In this document: one piece after another, positions 35,641 to 49,863 of the stretch
Position numbering within the stretch: position 1 is the stretch's first letter
Layout: each line of letters starts with the position of its first letter
NCBI GenBank assembly: GCA_015183035.1
Contig: JACZZP010000014.1
Coordinates: forward strand, 310,001 to 374,000
Source of the DNA: Meloidogyne chitwoodi
Taxonomy: Eukaryota > Nematoda > Chromadorea > Rhabditida > Meloidogynidae
Length of the DNA stretch: 64,000 nt
Reading direction: 5' to 3'
Notes under the pieces: model-generated
What the model saw: only the letters and a program-made list of their open reading frames with translations
The model's database searches: none
What the model was told of the DNA's origin: nothing
Position numbers and translations under genes: made by a program

Positions 35641-36184
35641 AGATAAACCTTTCAAGTCTTTTATGTGAAGCAGCATCGTTATTAAAGATCGACATCCCGG
35701 TTGAATTCTGCAAATCTTAATTGTTTATTTGTCGCTAATATCGGCTTTTGAATATCTGGTCATCACCCAACTCTGAAAATGATATAAAGGTTATTTTATT
35801 TATTTTGAGATATATAAAATGTGAAGGAAGGTAATGGACCGGTCAATAATAAAATTGCACAAATACTTTTTGGGGAATATCTCTAACACGCGAATGTTCT
35901 TAAATCAATAATAAGAGACGCGACTTCTCCTTAAGAACAAACATAAAAATAAAAAAAAGGTAAACAGAAATATTGGAATGTTTATAAATTAAAAAAAGAA
36001 AATGTTTGATGGGATGAAAAGGCAAAAGGGAAGAGAAAGCGTAGAAATTTAATACTATTAGTAGACACAATAACATTGAGCGAAAGATTTTTCGAGAAAT
36101 TAGACTTGAGAAAGAGTGTTTAATAATAAGAGAAGTTAGACTGATTGAGGAAAAATAAAACATTCCACTTTATCTCTATTTCTC
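35641..36184. other. Intergenic
   Basis: No convincing gene. The short minus-strand ORF near 35900-36163 is hydrophobic AT-rich translation with no exon signals. Confidence 0.45.
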
Positions 36185-37270
36185 TTTGTTTAACACGGAA
36201 CGGGCCTGTTCAGTACTGCCAGTTCAGTACTGCCACTTCAGTCCCGCCAGTTCAGTACGAGCCATTTCAGTCCCGCCATTTCAGTACCGCCAGTTCAGTC
36301 CCAGTACAAAAGGGCCATTTCAGTACCAATAAACTTTTAAGCAGAAATAATAGTTTTTTTCATTTCAATATTTTTTTTCATTTTTCGTAACTTGTTTTAC
36401 CTTTTATTTGTATTCTTTCTATTTTAGTATGGATTTCCAAGGAAATATTGATATTAGAGCGAAGAGGAATAAAAAAACTACAACACTAGAGATAGGAATT
36501 TTGAAAAAACCGGGATCGGGAAACGGGAAATTTAAAAATTGAACGATCGGGAGGGACCCGAATTGGGAAAACCAGGAATTCTCGATCCCGATTTCATCCC
36601 GGCCAGCCCGCGGTCTCAATTCCAGGCCGAGCTACAAGTCCCCGAAAATCGAAAAACCATAGGAGGTGTAAGGTCATTTGAGGTGATTACCGAGGCTGCA
36701 CTAGATAAATGGAGAAGTGATAAAACACACCAAATAGGTCCAGGTTGTACAAAGACCAACCGGCCATGGGCTTAAAAATGAAGTTAAAACACCCCCAATA
36801 GGTCCAAGTTTGTACAAAGACTAAGCAACCATTGACTCAAAAATGGACAACGTTATTTAAATAATAATCAACAAATTCCTAATGATCACCAATATTTAAA
36901 CCAATTATTGGATTACTTACCGGTATCTCTTCCAATTATCACATGAATGCTTAGTCAAATTTTTTCATTAGTCAATTTTATTATATTTTTTTTTACATTT
37001 TCAATAACAATGGAGTAGGGTTAATCCCTTGCCATTGTCAATTTATTGTTTATTATATTTTAATAATTTGTTTGAGTTTTTTTACAATTTTAATAATTTT
37101 TGTAAAACTGGTACTGAAATGGCCCTTTTGTACTGGGACTGAACTGGCGGTACTGAAATGGCGGGACTGAAATGGCCCGGGACTGAACTGGCTCGTACTG
37201 AAGTGGCGGGACTGAAGTGGCAGTACTGAACTGGCGGTACTGAAATGACCCCAACCGTGTTTAACATACT
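36185..37270. mobile_element. TIR element with CAGTTCAGTACCGC subterminal repeats
   Basis: Left end TGTTTAACACGGAACGGG and right end CCCAACCGTGTTTAACA are inverted copies. Inside each end, a short word of the type CCAGTTCAGTACCG or CCATTTCAGTCCCG is repeated about eight to ten times, in opposite orientation at the two ends (36210-36330, 37107-37245). Part of the foldback family (GTCCCCGAAAATCGAAAAAC) is inside at 36635. No transposase. Confidence 0.68.
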
Positions 37271-37440
37271 ATTGAGCGGCCAATCGGCCCGCGACCAATC
37301 GGCCGGCGGTTAGTCGGGCTGTACATTTATTCTAGATTTCATTTTATATATTAAGCGAAGTTATTCCAGCATAATTTTTGGCTTCAATTTTTACTTTTTT
37401 GTTTCTCTTAATTTTATATATTTATTAAGCATTTTTAAAA

Positions 37441-37458
37441 ATGTGGATCGTAAAATGA
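37441..37458 (+). other. Five-codon upstream ORF
   Basis: ATGTGGATCGTAAAATGA: its stop overlaps the ATG of the next ORF as ATGA. Such an arrangement would force re-initiation or leaky scanning if the transcript starts upstream of 37441. Confidence 0.35.
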
Positions 37459-37733
37459 CTTTAACAAATGGTTCATCTTTTGGAAATTCTGGTGCTAATC
37501 CTAGTGGCGGATTTGTTGGGTTTGATGCTGCTAATCTTTCGGCTTCAGCAAATATACAAATTTTTTTACAGACCAACAATGATCTGATTCTCTCAATCTA
37601 CAAAACGATTGTTGATTCAACTCAGGAAATTAATCGTAAAATTGTGAGTCACTCAAACTCGTTTTTTTGCGTTTTAAAAGAATTTAATTTATTAAGAAAA
37701 TATTCAAAATTTAAAAAAATAAAAATATTTTAA
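37455..37733 (+). CDS. Small unidentified protein, about 92 residues
   Basis: The first in-frame ATG is at 37455 (MTLTNGSSFGNSGANPSGGF). A Gly/Ser/Asn-rich start is followed by a helical stretch, NIQIFLQTNNDLILSIYKTI then VDSTQEINRKI. Its IQ..L..N..LI..I pattern weakly recalls the SS18 N-terminal domain, but that is only a hint. A good donor (AAAATT|GTGAGT near 37645) occurs after INRKI. No following exon was found before the neighbouring gene, so the end as annotated (LKEFNLLRKYSKFKKIKIF) may be intronic. Its stop overlaps that of the opposite-strand GTF3C5 gene. Confidence 0.45.
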   Translation: MTLTNGSSFGNSGANPSGGFVGFDAANLSASANIQIFLQTNNDLILSIYKTIVDSTQEINRKIVSHSNSFFCVLKEFNLLRKYSKFKKIKIF

Positions 37734-39982
37734 TTATCTTCATCGTCCTCAATTTCATCATAAACATCTTCATCCTCCTCCTCTTCATTTCCAACTACTT
37801 CATTGTTTCCAGTAAAAACTCCTGAATCACATAATTTTGAGGATGTTAAAGCAACATCTTTTTTCAATGCTGCACGAATTGAATTAATTTGTCCCTGAAA
37901 TTTTTTTAGATAAACTCAACAATTTTTTTATAATTTTTTAATTACCGATGGCAGCCATCCATTGACAGGATCACATTCTTTTAATGTTTCTAAATAATCA
38001 CGTTTACAAACTTTCTGTGCAATAGGCAAATTTATATCACATAAACAATACCACATTTGACGAAGTTCAGGCAAAACTCCTAATAAGAGGAAAGAGTTAA
38101 AAATTCTGATTTTTTAAAATAAAACCTGGTCTATAAACATAATCACAAAATTCTCCATATGGTGTTCCAGCTGCTGTTGTATTTGCTTTAAGTCGTTGTC
38201 GTTCAGGAATAAACTTTAAAAATAAAAAGTATTTTTAATTTATTTTTACCTGATTTCTTTTAAACGAAACCATAAGTGACTGATATTTTCTTCCTTCCTT
38301 GTCAATTCTGGGGTCATAACCAAAACGACACCAAAGGCGACCCCTTTAAAAATAAATTTAAAAATTTTTTTAATAAATACCAAGGTCCACTTTGAATGTA
38401 AAATGCATATTTTGCCAAAATTACTCTAAAAAATTAAAATATTTTTAAAATATTAAAATAATATAATTAAACTTTAAAAGTGCTGTGTGTAGCCGTAAAC
38501 GAAAACCAATTGCCACACGGGACCATAAAGGACGTTCAGAAAATAATTCAATCAGTAGACGGTGTTGATCAGGGTTTTTACATCTTAAAAAAATTATTTT
38601 TTTTAATAATTTAAATTAACCTCAAATCAACATCACGTAACGCCTCTTCACTTGGTGCAATCGGAAAGGGATCCTTTGCATTAACTGTAGTTGTCCATGC
38701 CTTCCTTTCAGTACGAAGACCTTTTTAAAAATTAAAAAATTAATTAAAATTTAATAAAATTAAAAAAACTTTTTCCGTGACCAACATTTCCACGTATTGA
38801 TTTATGGTCACTTTCATCATGTAATAAAAACTTTGAAGGATTATTGTAACGACTAAATTGATAAGGTGGTAAAAAATTATGGGCTTCATTAAATAATTTG
38901 GAGGAAATTGAAGATTTATTAGCTAAAAAAATAAATTAAATAATTTATTAATTTACTCAATTACACTAAATATTTTATTTATTTTTTCCGGAAAAATCAA
39001 TTTTTAAAAATATTTAATAAACTTATTTAAAATAATAAATTAAAAACCAGAATGATCCTCATCCCACCAAGATAATGAAGAGAGAAAATCGCTAGGAACG
39101 AGAATAGGTAATAAATCATGACGAATATGAGCTAAATAAATAAATAAATATATAAATAAAATTAATAATTTATTTAAAAAAAAACCTTCATCAACGCTCT
39201 CGTTTGTATTTAAATTGCTAAGAGGTAAATACTGAAAATCGCAAATTGTCCGAAAAGAATAAACTGTAGAAACCTTGAAAATATTACTTATAAAAAATTT
39301 TAAAATGGCTTACACGAAATCCTATTTTATAAAATTTCGTTTTTTAAAGATTAAATTAAAAAATCTAATAAAAAAGATAAGGTGGTCAAGTGGCTAAGGC
39401 ATTAGGCTACACTCCCAATGGGGAAGGGTTCAAGTCCTATTGTTAGAAATATATATATAAATTAATTTCTGTCTTGTTTTTTAATAAAATACTTTTTTCA
39501 TTTCTTTTATTTATTATTCTAACATAAATTATATATTTAATAAAAATTCAAAACTAACCATTCCTAAACATTTAATTTCCAAAGATTGTATTTTTTCTGT
39601 TACATTCTTCTCTGATGATATTAATGTCTGATCTTGTTTTCGTCTTCTAACACGTATAACTAAATTTAGATGTCCAGAGAAGACAACACCTTGATTACGC
39701 CGTTCAGCAACTAAAGAAGAATGAAAAAGATTATCTGGGCGAAATTGTAATTCTACAGGATTTGAAGCTAAATGTGCCTTTAAAAATTGGAAAAAAATTT
39801 AATAAAAATTACAAAGAAAATAAACCTTGAAAAAATAAATAATTAAAAAAAACATTTATTACCGAAGAAATAGTCTTTAATCCTCCAAGAGTTTGAATAG
39901 CAGCATCAACATTTTTAACTATTCCTGGATATTCAATTAATACAAATTCGACAAGATTTAAATTTTTTTGTTGTCCAAGCAT
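37730..39982 (-). CDS. GTF3C5: TFIIIC subunit 5 (TFIIIC63) homologue
   Basis: TFIIIC binds the A and B boxes of tRNA genes and recruits Pol III; this subunit belongs to the A-box-binding part. Twelve exons on the minus strand: 39982-39863, 39777-39559, 39273-39186, 39131-39048, 38922-38770, 38720-38621, 38583-38473, 38425-38381, 38343-38250, 38213-38126, 38079-37946, 37894-37730. Readable blocks: LVEFVLIEYPGIVKNVDAAI (N-terminal TFIIIC_sub5 region), LQFRPDNLFHSSLVAERRN, FLPPYQFSRYNNPS, LWSRVAIGFRLRL, AKYAFYIQSGPWGRLWCRFG then YDPRIDKEGRKYQ, and YRPGVLPELRQMWYCLCDIN, the best match to animal GTF3C5. An acidic tail (EEEEDEDVYDEIEDDED) ends the protein, as in the family. A tRNA-like sequence lies in intron 2. 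Confidence 0.87.
39376..39446 (+). repeat. tRNA-like sequence with A and B boxes
   Basis: TGGTCAAGTGG (A box) and GGTTCAAGTCC (B box) at tRNA spacing; acceptor stems do not pair. It lies antisense in intron 2 of GTF3C5, a gene whose product binds such boxes. Most likely a tRNA pseudogene related to the one at 818-882. Confidence 0.5.
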
Positions 39983-40129
39983 TTTTTAAAAAGTTTATAA
40001 AAATATTTTTAAAAAAATAAAATTAAAAAAATATATATAAAAAATTAAAATTAAATTGTAAGATTTTTTAAATTTTTATTAAAATTTATTTTAATTCAAT
40101 AAATAAAATGAAAAAGTTTTTAAGAATTT

Positions 40130-41095
40130 TTAAAAAATAATATTTAAAAACTTTTTCAATTCATTTATCGAAGTAAAATAAATTTTAGGAAAAATTTAAA
40201 AAATCTTTACAATTTATTGTTATATATATATTTTTTTAATTTAATTTAATTTCCTCTTTATTCTTTTTTTATAAACTATTTTTGCGACTATTTTCTCCGA
40301 ACTAATTTTATTTTTTTTAAGCTTAAATACATATATTATTTTCAGTCAAATTTTATTATGGCTGATGATTACCGTACCATACATCAATATTCTAATTTTG
40401 ATGGTTTAAATGGATTTAGTGATAGGGAAAAATAAATTTACCTAAATGGACCTTCCATTATGAGACAACAAACATCAATGGCCATTCTTCTTATTTCTTT
40501 TGCCGTGTAAGTTCATTTAGAATTTTAATTTTTTACTTTTGGGGTATGATATATTTATTTATGTAATTTTCGCAATTGTGGTCCTAGCGAAAATAGTGAC
40601 TATATGAAATATTCATAATTTTTAAATTTATTTTCGCTAGGACCACAATTGCGAAAATTACATAAATAAATATATCATACCCCAAAAGTAAAAAATTAAA
40701 ATTCTAAATGAACTTACACGGCAAAAGAAATAAGAAGAATGGCCATTGATGTTTGTTGTCTCATAATGGAAGGTCCATTTAGGTAAATTTATTTTTCCCT
40801 ATCACTAAATCCATTTAAACCATCAAAATTAGAATATTGATGTATGGTACGGTAATCATCAGCCATAATAAAATTTGACTGAAAATAATATATGTATTTA
40901 AGCTTAAAAAAAATAAAATTAGTTCGGAGAAAATAGTCGCAAAAATAGTTTATAAAAAAAGAATAAAGAGGAAATTAAATTAAATTAAAAAAATATATAT
41001 ATAAAAAATAAATTGTAAAGATTTTTTAAATTTTTCCTAAAATTTATTTTACTTCGATAAATAAAATGAAAAGGTTTTTAAATATTATTTTTTAA
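40130..41095. repeat. Large near-perfect palindrome, arms about 470 bases
   Basis: The left arm (40130-40596) and right arm (40624-41095) are reverse complements with very few changes, around a short centre. The arms carry what looks like the first exon and 5' flank of a gene (see 40358-41276), copied in opposite orientation. Confidence 0.85.
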
Positions 41096-41276
41096 AAATT
41101 TGAGCAAAAATGTAATAAAAATAAAAGATTAATTAAAAAATGATTAGTACGAATATATCGACTATTACCCTAAAGATCAACTTTATAAAAATAATAAATG
41201 GTCACCACGTATCGATACTTTTAGTGAACCATATTTCATCAAAAAAGATTTGATTGATTCTACCATTCAATTGAGA
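40358..41276 (+). pseudogene. Possible small secreted protein gene split by the palindrome
   Basis: After a TTTTCAG acceptor-like site, the left arm reads MADDYRTIHQYSNFDGLNGF, SDREK, then a stop. A second in-frame ATG gives MRQQTSMAILLISFA, which is signal-peptide-like and is followed by a GTAAGTTC donor near 40507. Beyond the right arm, plus-strand sequence after TGATTAG (41138) is open: YEYIDYYPKDQLYKNNKWSP, RIDTFSEPYFIKKDLIDSTI, then RRC and a stop at 41278. An exon 1 in the left arm and an exon 2 at 41139 would make a small secreted protein. Family unknown; the join is not proven. Confidence 0.35.
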
Positions 41277-41373
41277 AGGTGTTGAAATTTTTATTATTTT
41301 TGTGAAGTTGATCTATAGGATTGACCAGAGAAAAATATTTAAATAAACCTGTTGAATCCAAAAAAAAAATATA

Positions 41374-45149
<3,776 letters not shown>

Positions 45150-45465
45150 TTTTTAATTTTTAAAAATTAAAATAATTTCTTCAATTAATAAATAAAATAA
45201 TGAAAAAAAAGCGAAAATAAACGCAAAATAAAAATAAATAAAAAAACAATATATTTAATCAGAAAAAAACAAATTAAATAATATAAAATAGAATATACAT
45301 ATAATTGTAAAATTAACATTTTTGGTCATCCATAAAATCAAAAAAAAAACTTAAAATTATCGAAAAAAGAATATTTTTTTAAAATTCGAAATGAAACAAA
45401 ATTTCCAAAATTTTTTAAATAAAAAACCGAAAAATAATAAATCAGATTAAAACCTTGTTTTTATG

Positions 45466-47821
45466 TCAAAGTAAACTAAAAACAAATTCCCTTTCTCTCT
45501 CTTCACTCCATTCTGGTAATTCTTCATCATTAGATTCGTTAGGAATTAATTGTTTTTGATATTTTAGAAGTTCCCAACGTTCTTTTATTCTTTAAATAAT
45601 AATTTTAAAATTCAATATAAATTTTTTGGGAATTTTTTAAATAAAAAAATAAAAGAAGGTCCAGACAAAAAATTCCCAGAGGTCAAAAAATTTAAAAAAC
45701 CTGAATTGCTTATTTTTGCGTACTAATTCCGCTTCATGGTCAGACATTTCACTTTCATCGTCTTCTTCTTCTTCTTTAAAATTATTCTTCTCATTATCAT
45801 CATTCCTTTCATTTTCAAAAGCAACGGGTAACCAGGTTCCTCTAATTTTATTTTTTTCTATTTTATCATCTTTGCCTTCTTCTTTTTCTTCCCTTTCTTC
45901 TTTAAATAAATTTTTTTCATTTTCTTTTTCTTCCTCTACAAATCTTCCTTTTTCATCGTTTACCTCAGAGGAAGAAGAATTTCTCTTAGTTTTTTTCGAT
46001 TCATTTTTTTTATTTTTATCATTTTCAGTTTCTTCTTTCGTGTTTTCCTTTTTCTCTTCATTTTTGTCCTTCCCATCAGATTTTTTCGATTCAAAGGACG
46101 ATGTAGTTGAAGAATTATGAGTTGAAGAAGCAGATTTTGATGAAGAACTTGAAGAGCTTAAAAATAAGAAAATGACTTTTAAAAACTAAATGGTAATTTT
46201 ACGTTATGCTCATTGGGAGAATAAAAGAAAAGTATCTCAAACTATTTAATTTTAATCAAAAAATCTTCAAAAAATGTGATAAATTTAAAACCTATAAGAA
46301 GATGAAGTGGACGAAGAAGTTGAACTTTTAGATGAAGACGAAGTTGAAGAATATTTTCTGGAACGTTTAATTGACGATCTTCTATTATATCCATTCCTGC
46401 TGCTGTAAGAGCCTCGTCTTTCCCCTCTGTGTCTTCTACTATAAGATGAAGAAGAACGGCGACGTCGTCTTCGCAAATAACTTTCACTGAAATAAATAAA
46501 TTTTTTAAAATTAAATTTAAAATCTCTCAAGTCCAAAACTCCAAAAATATTTTTTTTAAGTTAAACCTGCTAGAACTTCTCCTTCGACTGCTTCTGCTCC
46601 TTCTTCGACGACTACGCCTTCTTACTCTTTGTGAGCGTCTAGATGATTTTGAAGATTCTGTTGAAGAATCAGAACGAGAATTATGCGAAGTTGAAGACTT
46701 TCGTGAAGAAACTGAAGATGAAGAAGAGGAACGATTATTTGAAGTTGTTGAATGATGAGAAGAAGAAGAATGTGAAGAGGAACGATGTGATGAAATGGAA
46801 CTATGACGGTTGGAAATTGAAGTGTCGACGGAAGGAAGACGGGGACGAGGAGAATGATGAGCGGGAAATTCTTCAATATTCTTTATTTCTTCGGACTTAA
46901 CATTTTCTTTCATTTGCTGCTTTTTGGTAGTTGAAGTATTTCTTAAAATTTAAACAAATTTTGACTTTAAAAAAATAAATTATTTAAAAAATTTTTAAAA
47001 TTAAAAAATACCCAACACTACGATCAAAAAACTTACGTTTTTACCCGGTCAAAAATCTGAAAATTTTGTAATTTAAATAATTTCCAATGTGCGTGTTAGA
47101 AAAAATATTATTGAGGAATTTTGGTTGAAATTATTCCATGAATTAAAAAAATTAATTTAGGAATTCATTAATGCTAAAAAATCCCCTCACAACCTCCATT
47201 GAATGATCAGCAGTGAAAAAACCTTCAAAACAATTATTTAAAAATTTTAATTTTCAGTTTTATGTGTCTTACACTCTTTTTTAGATGTTTTTTTACCTGA
47301 GTGCAACAGAGCAAAAATGTCAAAAACTAAAATTCTAAATTCAAATCTATTCAAATATTCACCAATTAAAAACAATAAACCATTGAGTCAATTTTCTGAT
47401 TAAAACAAAGGAAAAACCTTTTAATATCAAAAGCAGCAGTCGATGAAGGAGTTAAATGTTGACGAGCAATAGCAAAAGGCAAAAAACGTGGTAAAGATTT
47501 TTGTTGAACACTTTCTTCAATATTATTGTTGTTTTGTTTGCCATTTTCAACGACTAAACTATTCGAACTTCTCAGATCCTTTGTTAGTTGAAAATCTTCG
47601 TTAAATGAAGAATTTTGGTAATGCGAGGAGTTTTGGAATTGCTCGATTTTCTTTAAAAAAGCAAAAAGAAAATAAATTATAAAAAAAACCTCAATATTGT
47701 TCGATAAGATTTCCTCTTTTACAAGTTTCACAGGTTGCTCGTTTTGTAAACTTTCACTTTCATTGAAAGACAATGGTCTTTTTAGAACAATAGATATCTT
47801 TTTTTTACTTCCAGTATTCAT
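45466..47821 (-). CDS. Serine/arginine-rich (RS domain) nuclear protein
   Basis: The start at 47821 reads MNTGSKKKISIVLKRPLSFN. A Ser/Asn/Gln-rich N-terminal part follows (ending SLPRFLPFAIARQHLTPSST), then two RS-rich exons near 46913-46568 and 46490-46290 with RRSQRVRRRSRRRRSRSS and YSRRHRGERRGSYSSRNGYN. A Lys/Glu-rich acidic-basic region (45700-46160) and a last exon, RIKERWELLKYQKQLIPNES then ERERE, end at 45466. RS domains act in splicing-factor contacts, so a role in pre-mRNA splicing is likely but not specific. No RRM is visible. One exon junction near 47020-47060 is unresolved. The long antisense ORF at 45716-46120 is a shadow of the acidic repeats. Confidence 0.65.
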
Positions 47822-48187
47822 TTCTCTATATTTAAATTTAAAAAATTAAATTATAAAACTCTGAAAATAAGTATTGAGTAATTTAAGAAAATAATGTCTG
47901 CAAAATTTGACAAAACTGAAATTGAAAGTGAGTAATTCGCAAATAATTCGGTAATTTTACTTTAAATAGTCACTCTCTTATGTTCAATTAAAATAAATTA
48001 AATCAATATTATCTATTTACACGTGTATGGGCCAATACTCAAAAATATTTATAAAAGTTTTGTGTTCAGACTCAACCGTCTCTATACCCAACTAATCGCT
48101 ATTGCAATTTTCACGCGTATTTTGTCCAAAAATTATTTTTTTTAATCTTTTTATCTGACAGCCTTTACATATGAACAATTTTTAGTA
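47822..48187. promoter_or_regulatory. Divergent promoter region
   Basis: 366 bases between the divergent RS-protein and DHDDS starts; no specific element recognised apart from a TTTTTAG acceptor-like site just before the ATG at 48188, which suggests trans-splicing. Confidence 0.4.
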
Positions 48188-49444
48188 ATGGAAATAAATG
48201 ATAAGTGTAAGGACGTTTTTAATAATGAATTGATGTCTGTCAATAGTTGTGGGTGGTTTGAGCGACAGAAGTTGCCTTGGTGGTTTCGGCTGGTTATTTG
48301 GATTATAAAGGTTTTTTCTTAATTATTTTTATAAAATTTACTTATTTTTCTTCTTTGATTGACTTTCTTTTTAATTAGTTGGGCCCGGTTCCTAGACATG
48401 TTGCTTTTATAATGGATGGTAATCGCCGATACGCTCGTGCTCATAAATACGCAACTGTATTGGAAGGTCATGAACTTGGATTTAAACGACTTGTAAAGGT
48501 TATTTAAAACCGAAAATAATTTAATTAAACAAACAGGTTCTCGATTGGTGCGATTATGTTGGCATCAAAGAGGTCACTGTATATGCATTTAGCATAGAAA
48601 ATTTCAAGCGCTCTGATGATGAAGTTAAAGGACTTTTAGAATTGGCCGAGCTCAAGTTCTCACGACTTTTTGAGTTACTACAAACAAGGTTTTTTATATT
48701 TACATGAAAAGGAAAATTTTGAGTTATTTTAGTAAGCAATCTGCCGTCCATCAGGTTTGTATTCGTTTTTTTGGAGATCTTCAGTTGCTACCTGAAAATT
48801 TACGCACGTTGATTCTGAAAATTGAGGCACTTACAAGGGACAAAGGAAAAAGGTTTGGATAATATTATTTCCTTCTTATTTGTGCCCAGTTTTAATTGTT
48901 GTAAAAAAGAATATTTCAACAATTAAAACTGATTTCAAGTTCAGCACTTTTCTAAATATTTGTATGGCTTATACATCAACTAATGAGCTTTATCGAGCAG
49001 TGAAGGAGGCTAATCAAAAAATTAACTTCGAGAAATGTGAGAAAACAAGGTTTATTTCTATTAGGACTCATAGAATATTTTTAATTTACTAAAAGTGATT
49101 ACTTTTGTATGATTAACGATTGTATGATCACATCTGATTGTCTTCCTCTTGATATGGTCATTCGTACTAGTGAGAGGCGGCTAAGTGACTTTTTGCTTAT
49201 GAAGGTTTGTTCCAAGCAGAGTATGCTGCAGGTCCAATTTTTATTTTATTTTTTTTAGTTTCGCCCATCTACATATTTACATTTTGAGGAGAATGTATTA
49301 TGGCCTGATTTTTCACTTTGGAATCTGTTAAAATCAATAATTTCCTTCCAATTTAGCAGATTTGAAATTATAAAAATAGAAGCAACAAATAAGAATAGAT
49401 GCTATAAATTTTATGAATTATGGACTCTTACAAGTAAAAACTAA
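48188..49444 (+). CDS. DHDDS: Dehydrodolichyl diphosphate synthase (cis-prenyltransferase)
   Basis: Makes the long-chain polyprenyl diphosphate for dolichol, needed for N-glycosylation at the ER. Exons: 48188-48310, 48379-48498, 48537-48688, 48733-48852, 48945-49049, 49096-49204, 49259-49444, all in phase. Motifs: [19 protein letters not shown] (catalytic Asp and substrate loop), [64 protein letters not shown], and [13 protein letters not shown], then [20 protein letters not shown]. Animal enzymes have RTSGE-x-RLSDF here; this one lacks the Gly and is one residue shorter. The C-terminal tail is short. About 304 residues. Confidence 0.92.
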
Positions 49445-49863
49445 AGACACTCTAAATATTTAATTAGACTTCTAATTGTGCAATTTTTTATTTCTTCCTA
49501 AATTCTCTCTACCTGCCTTTGGAATTTAATTAAACAATGTAAATTTTACTAGAAAAGTTTATTAAATAAATATACTTTTGCCATCAGAGGATTTTATTTT
49601 TTTGTTATCCCAAAGAGGATATTTGAGGAAGAAAAAAAGTACAAAGACAATATTTATTAAATTTTATATAGATAAATTGTGTTATAAATAAAAAAATCAT
49701 ATCATAATAAAATAAATTTGTAATACGCCAAAATTATTTTAATAAGAGAATAAACAAGCTTTTTGAAATATTTTAAATATATAAATTCTAAAAAAAATGC
49801 GAACATTTTGCTAAAAAAATAATAATTTTTGGTTGATTTAATTGGACACAATTCCAAAAAATA
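49445..49863. other. Convergent intergenic region
   Basis: 3' ends of DHDDS and the collagen gene face each other; AATAAA-like signals on both strands and nothing else seen. Confidence 0.5.

Noticed and set aside
45716..46120. Plus-strand Ser/Phe-rich ORF of 134 codons
   Set aside because: Antisense of the Lys/Glu-rich exon of the RS-domain gene.
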